DNA from: Ashinkailepas kermadecensis
Lineage: Eukaryota; Arthropoda; Thecostraca; Neolepadidae
Assembly (NCBI GenBank): GCA_034440615.1
Contig: JAOTOM010003945.1
Span: forward strand, 124,001 to 188,000
Length of the DNA stretch: 64,000 bases
Direction of reading: 5' to 3'
Shown: positions 56,901 to 64,000 of the stretch, one piece after another
Numbering within the stretch: position 1 is the first letter of the stretch
How the letters are laid out: every line of letters starts with the position of its first letter
Program-made: the position numbers and the translations under genes
Notes under the pieces: model-generated
What the model was told of the DNA's origin: nothing
What the model saw: only the letters and a program-made list of their open reading frames with translations
Databases searched by the model: none

Positions 56901-57454
56901 GTGTTATGTCCAAGGTGAAAAAAGGTTGGTTCTCCGATGTTCAGTAATACTAAATTATGTCGGTCTAGAATTTGTTCAATGATGCGGCCACGAGTGTCTG
57001 TAAGTGTGCGTGTTCTATCCCACGCTGGGCTATGGGCATTAAAATCGCCAAGTAATATGAAAGGATTCTTGAATTGTGTTATCAGGTTGTCTAATGGTAT
57101 CAAAATGTTTGCGTTATCTGTTTGTGGTGGAATATAAATGGAACATACATCCACATTCCTGCCATGAATACGTAAAGTACAAGCTACGGCTTGTAAAGGT
57201 GAATGCAGTGTAATTTGTGTGTGTGTAAAATCATTGTTGATGTACAGTGCTGTACCGCCACTGCGATGTGGTCCACGGACCTCATCGTGACGGTACAGTG
57301 AGTAATTTGAAAGATTGAAATTATATGTATCGGTGTGTAAGAACCAGGTTTCCTGAAGAGCGATGAGGATAGGTGTGATAATACTAAAGAAAGCTTTCAT
57401 TTCGGCCCATTTGGATATTAAACTATGGCAATTCCATTGGAGAAATACAGACAT
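53945..57454 (-). CDS. Copy 2 ORF2: APE endonuclease-RT-RNase H, nearly intact
   Basis: The open frame extends back to 57505, but by comparison with copy 1 the start is the ATG at 57454 (MSVFLQWNCHS). Residues below are numbered from 57505. APE endonuclease, about 18-240: N25, E52, D154/N156 in GDFNAH, and S230-D231-H232. RT, about 440-760: WKEAIIIPIPKPGK, D605 in LDISKAYD, NGLPQGSCISP, and F694-ADD. RNase H, about 990-1120, with all four acidic residues (D997, E1030, D1058, D1111). Two compensating indels near 56745 and 56605 scramble about 48 residues between APE and RT. A frameshift in a T-run near 53985 removes the C-terminal CCHC domain seen in copy 1. It acts on element RNA and target DNA, but is probably not fully active. 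Confidence 0.93.
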   Translation of the reverse strand: MSVFLQWNCHSLISKWAEMKAFFSIITPILIALQETWFLHTDTYNFNLSNYSLYRHDEVRGPHRSGGTALYINNDFTHTQITLHSPLQAVACTLRIHGRNVDVCSIYIPPQTDNANILIPLDNLITQFKNPFILLGDFNAHSPAWDRTRTLTDTRGRIIEQILDRHNLVLLNIGEPTFFHLGHNTETAIDLSICSPTLANYYDWTIDTDIHASDHYPIKLTPTFSTAADRTPSFIPPLENSERRLDNFSGTFTYSIQPQHFSRRKHQPSYQNTSRSRFHRHSTNKTFHKRTPVPWWSIEVSRAIAARKRAFRKYLRHPDQQNLVSRNYERAKTRRIIREARRRSWSLYLQQITSRTPLSKIWQLIRRLSGRTPFKSLPALKFQNTTITDPQTIVNTIADTMAHNSSDNNYRPEFLQNAQHTFHTELAQFDSDNTETYNIPFQVSELDTAISSAGNTSVGPDNLHYSFFRHLSNDTKHCILQTFNSLWSSHTFPETWKEAIIIPIPKPGKNHSNPNNFRPIALTSCLGKLLERMIVKRLTWYLETNHLLSPIQCGFRHGHNTIDHLIRLETDIRLGYKKHEHTIAVFLDISKAYDMVYKPALISKLLHFGIKGNLAHYLIGFLSGSRHFHLRCRSAISDPRFLQNGLPQGSCISPVLFNIIINDIFDNMPANLSYSLFADDSAIWCSGKNYDHCLIRLQNALDRIHQWSIKYGFAFSAPKSATMIFSKSIPCPNPDTPLHLGNTDIHLVNSFKFLGVIFDRKLSMHQHVKHIQAKCFHRLNLFRCITSSSFGSDRHTLLQLYKSLVLPIIEYVSIVYASGSITALKLLDTLQNKFIRVALGAMTTSPITSLQIESGIPQLGLRRIEQTLRYAAKIQFREHHPTHASLQILPNLHHEYLGPAEKRTGLTIASRIKTFSTQLQYNIPHITALSPPTTPPWQMAERHIVYLTTTPKSQLCPEYAKQRFHQFRSRYHHVPFVFTDGSKDANCTGNAIVSGTYTQQHRLPNGTSIFIAELHAILTALRYVRNRSICHPMRHVVICSDSKSVLQSLSSLSFSHHCHISIYNTLETLHLMGMKVRFLWVPSHCGIPGNEKADHFAKHSLQLPHITEIPPHFDAIKPTIRQNIRHFWNQQWTDTTNHTQLRLIKPVVENWTTSYKKTDKKKKFYPGSA

Positions 57455-57465
57455 TGGGAGAAATA

Positions 57466-57662
57466 TTATTGTTTGTGTGCACCTTTCGGTGCATGCCTCA
57501 TCCATGCGTGGAGGTCAGGCGGGCGTGTTGTTTGATGTCGGACGGCTGCACCCGAGCCGTCCGGTTGGTCGGTGACCTTGGCGTCCGACTCTCGGCCGCG
57601 CACCACTGCCGCTGGGGATGCCCGCCGGCTGGGAGCCGGTCGGGTCACGTGGTCGCCGGCCT
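57466..57662 (-). pseudogene. Copy 2 ORF1 C-terminal fragment
   Basis: About 64 codons of the basic ORF1 tail, matching the end of copy 1 ORF1 (shared TRPPDLHAWMRHAPKGAHKQ). It stops at a TAA at 57468-57466; the ATGA overlap of copy 1 has become ATAATA here. The zinc knuckles are missing because of the 5' truncation. Confidence 0.92.
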
Positions 57663-57693
57663 AATAGTACTGACACTCCATGTGACTTTCTTT

Positions 57694-58759
57694 CAAGCGG
57701 AAAGTGGTATGATTTCTGGAGTTTCATCACACCACTATGGCTTTCCACGAAAAATAGATCAAAAACAATTTCCCCTGCCCATCCAAAATCCGTGGCGCCG
57801 CTTTGCGACCGGGAATCACAATTCCCAGCCAATCATTCTTCGAGAAAACTAATGTTGTCTCTAATGTTGAGTGACAGCAAATTGTCGCCATCAGCTACTA
57901 CATTAGCGAACAATTCGTGTCTGTCCTGGGCATTGAGCATGCAATGATGCACTTCGGTATGAATCCTAACGCCGTTCAGACGCCCTTCAGTTTGATATCA
58001 TCACAAACGAATTGATCTTTTCTCGGAATTGTGTTTCTTTTGTGACGCTTCCAAGTGAGAAGACCCCGACGAGAGGCATCTCGTAAATCCGTGGTAAACT
58101 TCCACAACAACAACGTTTTCTAGCTCTCTCGAGAGTGCAAGCCAGCACAGAACTACAGCTTCCAGTCTCTGCCACCAGGTGGACACTGCAGAGCGGCACC
58201 CGTCTCCCATATAGCCCGAGGTACCAGAATGGAAAAGCGCATGTAAATTGCATGCATCAGATCTGGAGAGTCATGTAGTTGCACATAGACCATTCAGAAC
58301 AGACGCTTACCTCGATTTATTGTCATGTTTTGAGTGCCACCCTGTTTACGACGAAGCTACGACATACACCTACACTGCACCACACATTGCTTGCCGCCAC
58401 CAAACATGGCCCGACCGACCCGACCGCGGTAAATACACACGTGTAAACCTCACACAGCCATCCATTGTGGTGACTCTGCGGTCTACCGATCGTAAGCGCA
58501 GATAAGGTCCAGCGTGGTTTGCAGAAATGCTAACGGCAAATTCTTAGTACATGGCATGTTAGCAATGTTCTGGCCTTTGTCGCCGTCGAGTATGTTTGAT
58601 GGAGTACAAGATTTGGACCAGCTGCTTTGCCGGCCAAAACGTTGAGCTGATTGAAATATGGTGTTTCGTCCAGTACACTTGTCGAGGACTTTAATCGCAA
58701 ATACGTCTACGCACTTTTAGCGTCGCAATGATCCACAGCTCTTCGAAATTTGAGATATA
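57694..58759. other. Unique flanking DNA, no gene seen
   Basis: Begins after the second copy of the outer target duplication (57680-57693). No recognisable coding or RNA gene is seen; frames at 57987-58253 (minus) and 58248-58505 (plus) are featureless. Confidence 0.5.
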
Positions 58760-58767
58760 TATATGCA

Positions 58768-59171
58768 GTGGCGCAACCAGGATTTCAGTTCGGGGGGCCA
58801 AGGTTGGAGAGCGGGCCCCCTTGCAAGCGGGCCCCCCTCATGTTTTTAAAAAGTCTGCGGAAAACATGCACTTACTTTTGAGCGGGCCCCTATGTTTGTA
58901 AAACTTCGCAGAAATAAAAGCACTTTTCCTTTATCAGGGGCCCCGATTCGAGGCGGGCCCTGGTTAAAACGGGCCCCCAGATTTTCAGTTGGTTCAAAGG
59001 GCCCCTGATTCGAGCCACAGATCCGCTTCGCGGGCCCCTAGCCAGGGCTCTGAGTAGGGTGGCCCACTCCGAACCAGGGGCCCGCTTCGCGGGCCCCTGG
59101 CTCGGAGCGGGCCCCAAAAACATTTCGGGGGGGGCCATGGCCCCTTGCCCCCCCCCCTGGTTGCGCTACTG
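58768..59171. mobile_element. hAT-like MITE, 404 bp
   Basis: Terminal inverted repeats are CAGTGGCGCAACCAGG at the left and CAGTAGCGCAACCAGG (as reverse complement) at the right, with one mismatch. An exact 8-bp duplication, TATATATG, lies at 58760-58767 and 59172-59179. The interior is GGGCCCC-rich with no coding capacity. An 8-bp duplication with CAGTG-type ends fits the hAT superfamily, and the lack of a transposase makes it non-autonomous. Confidence 0.93.
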
Positions 59172-59179
59172 TATATATG

Positions 59180-60345
59180 TCAGTGAGCTGACTTGACCTC
59201 AGATGATCTTGTTTTGTGCTGAGAGTTACGCTAATATGAATTTGAATACTAAAGTTAAATTTGCGTCGAATTTTACCCCTAGGCACTATGAAATAATGTT
59301 GTGGCACTATTTCCGAGATGCCTAAAATGAGGTGAACAGCTCCATCTGACTCCGGACTTGTGGATCAAAATACAACAAGTCTCACGCGATTAATAGCCCG
59401 CGATACTGAGGAATACACTATCGTGAATATTTGAGACGCCTATCTACTATTGCTTTAGCACAAGGGACGGTTGAGCATGAAGTTTTTCGATTTTTGCAAC
59501 AAAAATTGACCTTTAAAGTGGCTTGAGAGGTCACTCAGTGACCCAAAGCATAAATGTCTGGTACCAATCGCGAAATATCCTGACGTGCAGCACGCCACTT
59601 GTTGCATATCCCTAGATCTCGCCGTTTGGAAATGCCAAGGGGTTATAGCGACCCCCTCCCCTCATTTACAATGGCGAAGGTAGAAAAATGCCCTGCATGG
59701 GTGAAAGCTAAAAGCAGCCAAGCATTGTCGCCCATGAATGCAGATAAAAACCAGAACTAAGAAAGAGGCGGAAGAGCAAGTAATGTTCTGGGGAAGTGTT
59801 CAAGTCGGTTCTGCTGTTGCAAATGCCGGTAGTATTTACATACGGCAGAGCAGATGCAATGTAATGAATCTGTGACGCTGATGATTTAGAGGAGAAGTGA
59901 GTCTCCATTACCCTCATGGTGTCTTGGCGTCAAGCTATACTATGCCGACAATGTGCCCAATTTCAACCAGTTCGGCACACCGGAGGTTGATCCGGAGATT
60001 TCGATCAGGGTGTCACTCGTTCAGGGGCCGATATTTTTTGGGGCGGGGTGCAACTGGTCAGGAGACAATTCGAAGGCAAGGGTGTGGGACGGACTTGCTT
60101 CCGATAATCACTTGGCGGGAAAGCAATTGATGGGTGCCGAGGTCTGACCCTCTGAAGGGAGGGTCAGTACCGCCAGGGGGCGTAAGGTCGTGGGAACGGT
60201 ACTAGCTACTCCGATTGGTGGTTGGGGTGGGGGTGGGGACGTGTCCCCATATCCCCCTGGGTCTGTCACTAACCAACACGGCTGTATTAACGAAACGTGC
60301 AAACGACGCCACATTGGGTTGATTCTAGCTGATGCATGCTGTTGT
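59180..60345. other. Unique DNA with a hairpin and a G-rich run
   Basis: No gene recognised. CTGACCCTC and GAGGGTCAG form a 9-bp stem with a 6-base loop at 60144-60167. A G-quadruplex-like run, GGGGTGGGGGTGGGG with an upstream GG, lies at about 60221-60239. Either could be a chance feature. Confidence 0.5.
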
Positions 60346-60830
60346 CGTGCATTGGCGTCGTATATTGTCGTATATTATCATATATTATCGTATGCTATCA
60401 TATACCATCGGACTGTATTGTATGTAATCGTGTATTAACATGTACCGTCGAGTGCTATCGCATGTGATCGTGCATGGTCGTGCATCATTGTGTGCTATCG
60501 TGCATGGTCGTTACGTATAGTTGTGTGTCGTGTACCGTCGTGTGCTATCGTGTGCTATCGTGTGCTATTGTGTGTCATCGTGTACTATTGTGTGCTGTCA
60601 TGTGCTATCGTGTGGTATCGTGTGCTATCGTGTGCTATCGTGTGCTATTGTGTGTCATCGTGTGCTATTGTGTGCTGTCATGTGCTATCGTGTGGTATCG
60701 TGTGCTATCGTGTGGTATCGTGTGCTATCGTGTGCTATCGTGTGCTATTGTGTGTTGTGTACTGTGTGCTGTATTGTGTTTGTGCCGTTTGTATGTTTGT
60801 GCTATCGTGTGCTATCGTGTGTGGTCGTGC
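60346..60830. repeat. 10-bp tandem repeat with an 80-bp higher-order period
   Basis: The unit is TGTGCTATCG with variants TGTGCTATTG, TGTGTCATCG, TGTGCTGTCA and TGTGGTATCG. A block of eight variants starting near 60562 recurs near 60642. The left end (60350-60480) is diverged and AT-richer. Val/Leu/Cys-rich frames here are artefacts. Confidence 0.93.
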
Positions 60831-62155
60831 ATGGCCACACCATGGTCACGTGCCGTCGTGTGGTGTCCCGTCGTCTGTCTGGTGCCCCGTCTGAACAGGG
60901 CGTCCATGTCTGTCTGTCTGTGGACTCCTGCAGATGGCGTGTCAAAACACAAGTAGCGTGTTAAAGTCATAAAGTCATAAAGTATTAAGGCTTAATAAGA
61001 GCCACAGGGGCCCATCTGGGTTAAGCCTATCTAGAAAAGGTACTAGAAATGTACATACTCCCACCCCAATCAATCCCTCCAACACCAAAGGTGTTGGAGG
61101 ACCTTTGGTGGGCGTGTTGGAGGACTTTTGGTGGGCGCATTGGAGGACCTTCGGACGCGTACGTGCTGCTGAAAGCCACTGCGCGACTTGTACAATAAAT
61201 GGACTTCCACCCCACCGGTTAAGTTGAGCGCCTTGCAGCACAGAGGTGGCACCACCTACATCTGCAGTGCATACATTGGCGGCTAGATGGCGGGAGTTTC
61301 GACGAGTCGCCGGAGCGAAGAGAGAGGGAGAGGAGGGCGAGATGTGTTCAGGGCGCCGCCACCGCAGCGTCCGCGGCGGGACTGGCTCCGCCGACACCGG
61401 CCGGGCCGCACAGGACGGTCGGCTGGGACTGGCTGGCTGTGCTTCAGCGCCGACCGCGGCAGCTCCCGACAGCGCCGACCCCGGCGTCTGTGACTCCAGG
61501 GAGCCGACATCTCGCTGGGTGGTGGTGCGACGCGACGCCAGCCCGAGCAGCCCGACCGCCTGCCAGTGTCGCGCCGCCGTGCAGGTGGACTGCCGCCCGC
61601 CCAGATGTCAGCCGCCGACTCTGAACAATCAAGGGCTTAGCCGCAATCCGGCGCGGCTGCAAGGGGCAACATCATTGGCCACTTTGGCGGACCGCGAAGG
61701 CGTGGCGGCGCGTGGTGACGAGGCTCGGCGTCAACAGTGACCGCGGCTTGTCGGAAGGCACGGCCGCGACTTCCGCATGTCGTGACGGCGGTGTGGCCCT
61801 GACCGCGGACTGGTCGTGGCTCGGACCGAGCGTGACCGTGACCTCTGCCGCTGGCCCTGCTGCGGCTCGTGGCGGCAGGCTGAAGCGGCCTCAGGCTGAA
61901 GGCAGGCTGGAGTGGTCGTCGTCGCAGTGTACGGCAGAGCAGAGCTGCCGAGAGCTCGGCCGACCGGCAGTGACCGGAGGATCTCACTGCGGACGTTTCC
62001 TCGGACCTCGGGCCGCTGTGAGCGGGAGGCCCTGACCTTGACTGGGGCCATGGGTCACTGCGGCTTGGTTCGTCGCTCTGCTGATAACGTGCTCCCGTAA
62101 CCGTACCAGGAGGTCGTTGGCGGTTCTGTGTTGAAGACCTCGGTCGCCTTGTGCT
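60831..62155. other. GC-rich spacer with hairpin and 23-bp repeats
   Basis: An 11-bp stem hairpin, CCTCCAACACC AAA GGTGTTGGAGG, lies at 61076-61100. It is followed by 2.6 copies of TGTTGGAGGACCTTTGGTGG plus GCG (61092-61152). From 61270 to 62090 the DNA is CpG-rich and might be a promoter region. Overlapping frames on both strands (the longest 243 codons on the minus strand, from 62368) are compositionally biased, with no recognised domain. Confidence 0.5.
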
Positions 62156-62262
62156 GTACCTCGTCCACACGCGTGCTTCGCCTCGTCCACACTCGTGCTC
62201 CATCTCGTCAACACTCGTGCTGGACTTCGTCCACACTCGTACTTCGCCTCGTCGGAACTCGT
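62156..62262. repeat. 22-bp tandem repeat, about 5 copies
   Basis: The unit is CTCGTCCACACTCGTGCTTC plus GC, with base changes in each copy. Confidence 0.9.
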
Positions 62263-62315
62263 GTTGTCTGGTGCTCACCTCATTCGGCTTCGTACCTGAG
62301 CTCGTCCGGACTCTA

Positions 62316-62545
62316 AATCCCACTTCGGACTCCTGTTCGACCTCGTCTAGCCTCGTACTCGCCCTCACCCAATCCCACTTCGGACTCCCGTTCGACCTCG
62401 TCTAGCCTCGTACTCGCCCTCACCCAATCCCGCCTCGGACTCCTGTTCGACCTCGTCTAGCCTCGTACTCGCCCTCACCCAATCCCGCTTCGGACTCCTG
62501 TTCGACCTCGTCTAACCTCGTACTCGCCCTCACCCAATCCCACGC
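62316..62545. repeat. Minisatellite, 55-bp unit, about 4 copies
   Basis: AATCCCACTTCGGACTCCTG starts at 62316, 62371, 62426 and 62481. The copies are nearly identical, and a partial fifth starts at 62536. Confidence 0.95.
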
Positions 62546-62782
62546 TCGCGTTCGTTCAGCCGCGTGCCAGGTGTGCTCACGGCCCGCGCGAGCCGACCAT
62601 TGTAAGGCGCGAACGCCGCCGTGGATCACGTCTGAGGCTGGCATCAGCGGTCAGCGGGTCAGACAGACTCGCTGGACACTTCCGGTGGGGTTCCGGCGTG
62701 GCAGTGTCAAGGATTTCGGGGAAAAATGCTGGAAGAACGCCAACGTGGCAGTGGGAAGAGGGCCGGCCCCCTCAGAAACACG

Positions 62783-62955
62783 AGCGTGAACAAGCCTGGC
62801 ATGACAGCGTGAGAAACGTTAGCGTGCTGGTGGGCGAAACACTAGCGTGAACAAACCTGCCGTGACAGCGTGAGAAACGTCAGCGTGACGGCGTGAGAAA
62901 TACTAGCGTGAATAAACCTGACGTGACAGCGTGAGGATGTAAGCGTGACGGTGTG
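62783..62955. repeat. Diverged tandem repeat, about 60-bp unit, 2.7 copies
   Basis: AGCGTGAACAAACCTG..GTGACAGCGTGAG recurs at about 62783, 62843 and 62905, mixed with shorter GTGACGGCGTGAG units. Confidence 0.85.
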
Positions 62956-63077
62956 AGGACCGCGCGCGGGCCAAATGGAGGAACAGTAGTTTGGTGGCGT
63001 GAAGAGCAGAACTGGAATGCCCAGAGCTCATTGAGCATGTGTCCACATGGAATACGAGGTAAGCCCGAGCGTTGTCT

Positions 63078-63665
63078 CCGCCACCCACCACCGTTGACTC
63101 AGCCACCCACCACATTTGACTCCGCCATCCACCACCTTTGACTCCGCCACCTACAGCTGCTGACTCCGCCACCCACCACCGTTGACTCCGCCACCCACCG
63201 CCGTTGTCTCCACCGCCCACCGCTGTTGACTCCGCCGCCCACCGCCGTTGACTCCGCCACCTACCGCTGTTGACACCGCCACCTACCGCTGTTGTCCCCA
63301 CCGCCCACCGCTGTTGACTCCGCCATCCACCACCTTTGACTCCGCCACCTACAGCTGCTGACTCCGCCACCCACCACCGTTGACTCCGCCACCCACCGCC
63401 GTTGTCTCCACCGCCCACCGCTGTTGACACCGCCACCCACCGCTGTTGACACCGCCACCTACCGCTGTTGTCCCCACCGCCCACCGCTGTTGACTCCGCC
63501 ACTCACCGCCGTTGACTCCGCCACCCACAGCTGTTGACTCCGCCACCCACAGCTGTTGACTCCGCCACCCACCGCTGTTGACTCCGCCGCCCACCGCTGT
63601 TGACTCCGCCACCCACCGCCGTTGACTCAATCACCCACTGCCGTTGACTCCTCCACCCACCGCCG
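63078..63665. repeat. Minisatellite, 22-bp unit with a 198-bp higher-order repeat, about 27 copies
   Basis: The unit is GTTGACTCCGCCACCCACCG plus CC. A block of nine variants starting CCATCCACCACCTTTGAC recurs exactly 198 bp later (63125 and 63323). Gly/Trp/Ser-rich minus-strand frames are periodic artefacts. Confidence 0.95.
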
Positions 63666-64000
63666 CACCTGCGCCGCTTCTCGTCGCAGTCGGCGATGCC
63701 ATTGGTAGGCGCTGGTCGGCCGAACACAGATGGTGATCTAAAACCAGTTATCGCTGGAGCAAATCGGCCGAGTCGCGGCTGCAGTCGGGCTGGACTTGGC
63801 CTCGTGTGACCTAAGGCCGGGTCGATCGTGGCTTGTCCCACTGGTGTTAGCTTCATCGGAGAGCGACCCTTCGGTCCCAGACGAGCTTGGGCCGTTCGTT
63901 CGCACACCCTCCATAGGCTATGACAGTTGAATAATTAATTGTCCTGACAAGAGTTCAGATGAGCACGGTGCCTCCGAAGATCGACATGGTTGTTCACCGC
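63666..64000. other. Unique DNA to the window end
   Basis: No repeat or gene is recognised in the last 335 bp. Confidence 0.5.

Larger units (their letters stand above)
53593..57662 (-). mobile_element. Non-LTR retrotransposon copy 2, 5'-truncated, nested in copy 1
   Basis: A perfect 11-bp duplication, AATAGTACTGA, flanks it at 53582-53592 and 57663-57673. Homology to copy 1 starts abruptly at 57661 inside the ORF1 tail, so it is 5'-truncated, as usual for target-primed reverse transcription. The 3' end is a tail of AACAAAACAAACAA type without poly-A. It inserted into the 5' UTR of copy 1, 17 bp from that element's 5' end, and in the same orientation. It is therefore younger than copy 1, in line with its better-preserved ORF2. 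Confidence 0.95.
47615..57679 (-). mobile_element. Non-LTR retrotransposon copy 1 (I-group type), interrupted
   Basis: The element reads on the minus strand: 5' UTR, ORF1 (gag-like, three zinc knuckles), ORF2 (APE endonuclease, RT, RNase H, C-terminal CCHC), and a short 3' UTR ending in an AACAAAAC-type tail without poly-A. A perfect 14-bp target duplication (ATGTGACTTTCTTT) flanks 47615-57679. The 53593-57673 stretch is copy 2 plus its duplicated target, so copy 1 is about 5.7 kb once the insertions are subtracted and looks full length. Its 5' terminal bases are GGAGTG (57679-57674), next to copy 2. It is dead, with at least one stop, several frameshifts and a 271-bp insertion. RNase H together with zinc-knuckle ORF1 fits I/Nimb-like clades; exact clade placement needs a tree. 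Confidence 0.93.

Noticed and set aside
47713..57662. Tandem pair of retrotransposons inserted side by side
   Set aside because: The outer 14-bp and inner 11-bp target duplications show one element nested in the other.
61637..62368. 243-codon minus-strand frame
   Set aside because: Arg/Ser/Pro-rich product of GC-rich DNA. It overlaps the 22-bp and 55-bp arrays, and competing frames lie on the plus strand.
1..64000. tRNA, rRNA or telomere-type repeats
   Set aside because: I looked for B-box-like GGTTCRANNCC motifs with matching A boxes, for rRNA-like blocks, and for TTAGG/TTAGGG runs, and found none convincing. A covariance-model scan would be decisive.

Overview
The window looks like nuclear DNA from an animal, most likely an invertebrate. 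The evidence is two non-LTR retrotransposons of the APE/RT/RNase H (I-group) type, a hAT-like MITE, many eukaryotic minisatellites and CT/GT microsatellites, and no prokaryote-style gene order. The species cannot be named from the sequence alone. I found no host protein-coding gene, tRNA, rRNA or CRISPR array that I can support. Most long open frames are stop-free minisatellites read through in several frames.

From 1 to about 47.3 kb, and again from 60.3 to 63.7 kb, the DNA is a dense field of about 50 different tandem arrays. Units run from 5 to 106 bp and the arrays total roughly 23 kb by hand count. They are separated by non-repetitive spacers in which I see no gene. The largest arrays are 10781-13552 (50/72/79-bp units), 24005-25322 (52 bp), 33597-35960 (31 bp) and 38687-40384 (34 bp). 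Several carry a second, higher-order periodicity: 105 bp at 16.3-16.9 kb, 168 bp at 23.5-23.8 kb, 118 bp at 42.65-42.9 kb, 80 bp at 60.5-60.7 kb and 198 bp at 63.1-63.5 kb. Unrelated arrays often abut directly.

From 47.6 to 57.7 kb lies a nested transposon complex on the minus strand. An old, nearly full-length retrotransposon (copy 1) is bounded by a perfect 14-bp target duplication at 47601-47614 and 57680-57693. A younger, 5'-truncated relative (copy 2, 53593-57662, 11-bp target duplication) lies inside its 5' untranslated region. A 271-bp near-perfect palindrome interrupts the reverse transcriptase of copy 1. Copy 2 keeps a long ORF2 with recognisable endonuclease, RT and RNase H catalytic residues, but frameshifts have damaged it.

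From 57.7 to 60.3 kb the DNA is non-repetitive except for a 404-bp hAT-like MITE (58768-59171) with an 8-bp target duplication. I did not find a new gene system. The points most worth a second look are the nested insertion, the palindrome with a hammerhead-like core, the higher-order minisatellites, and several exact palindromes.
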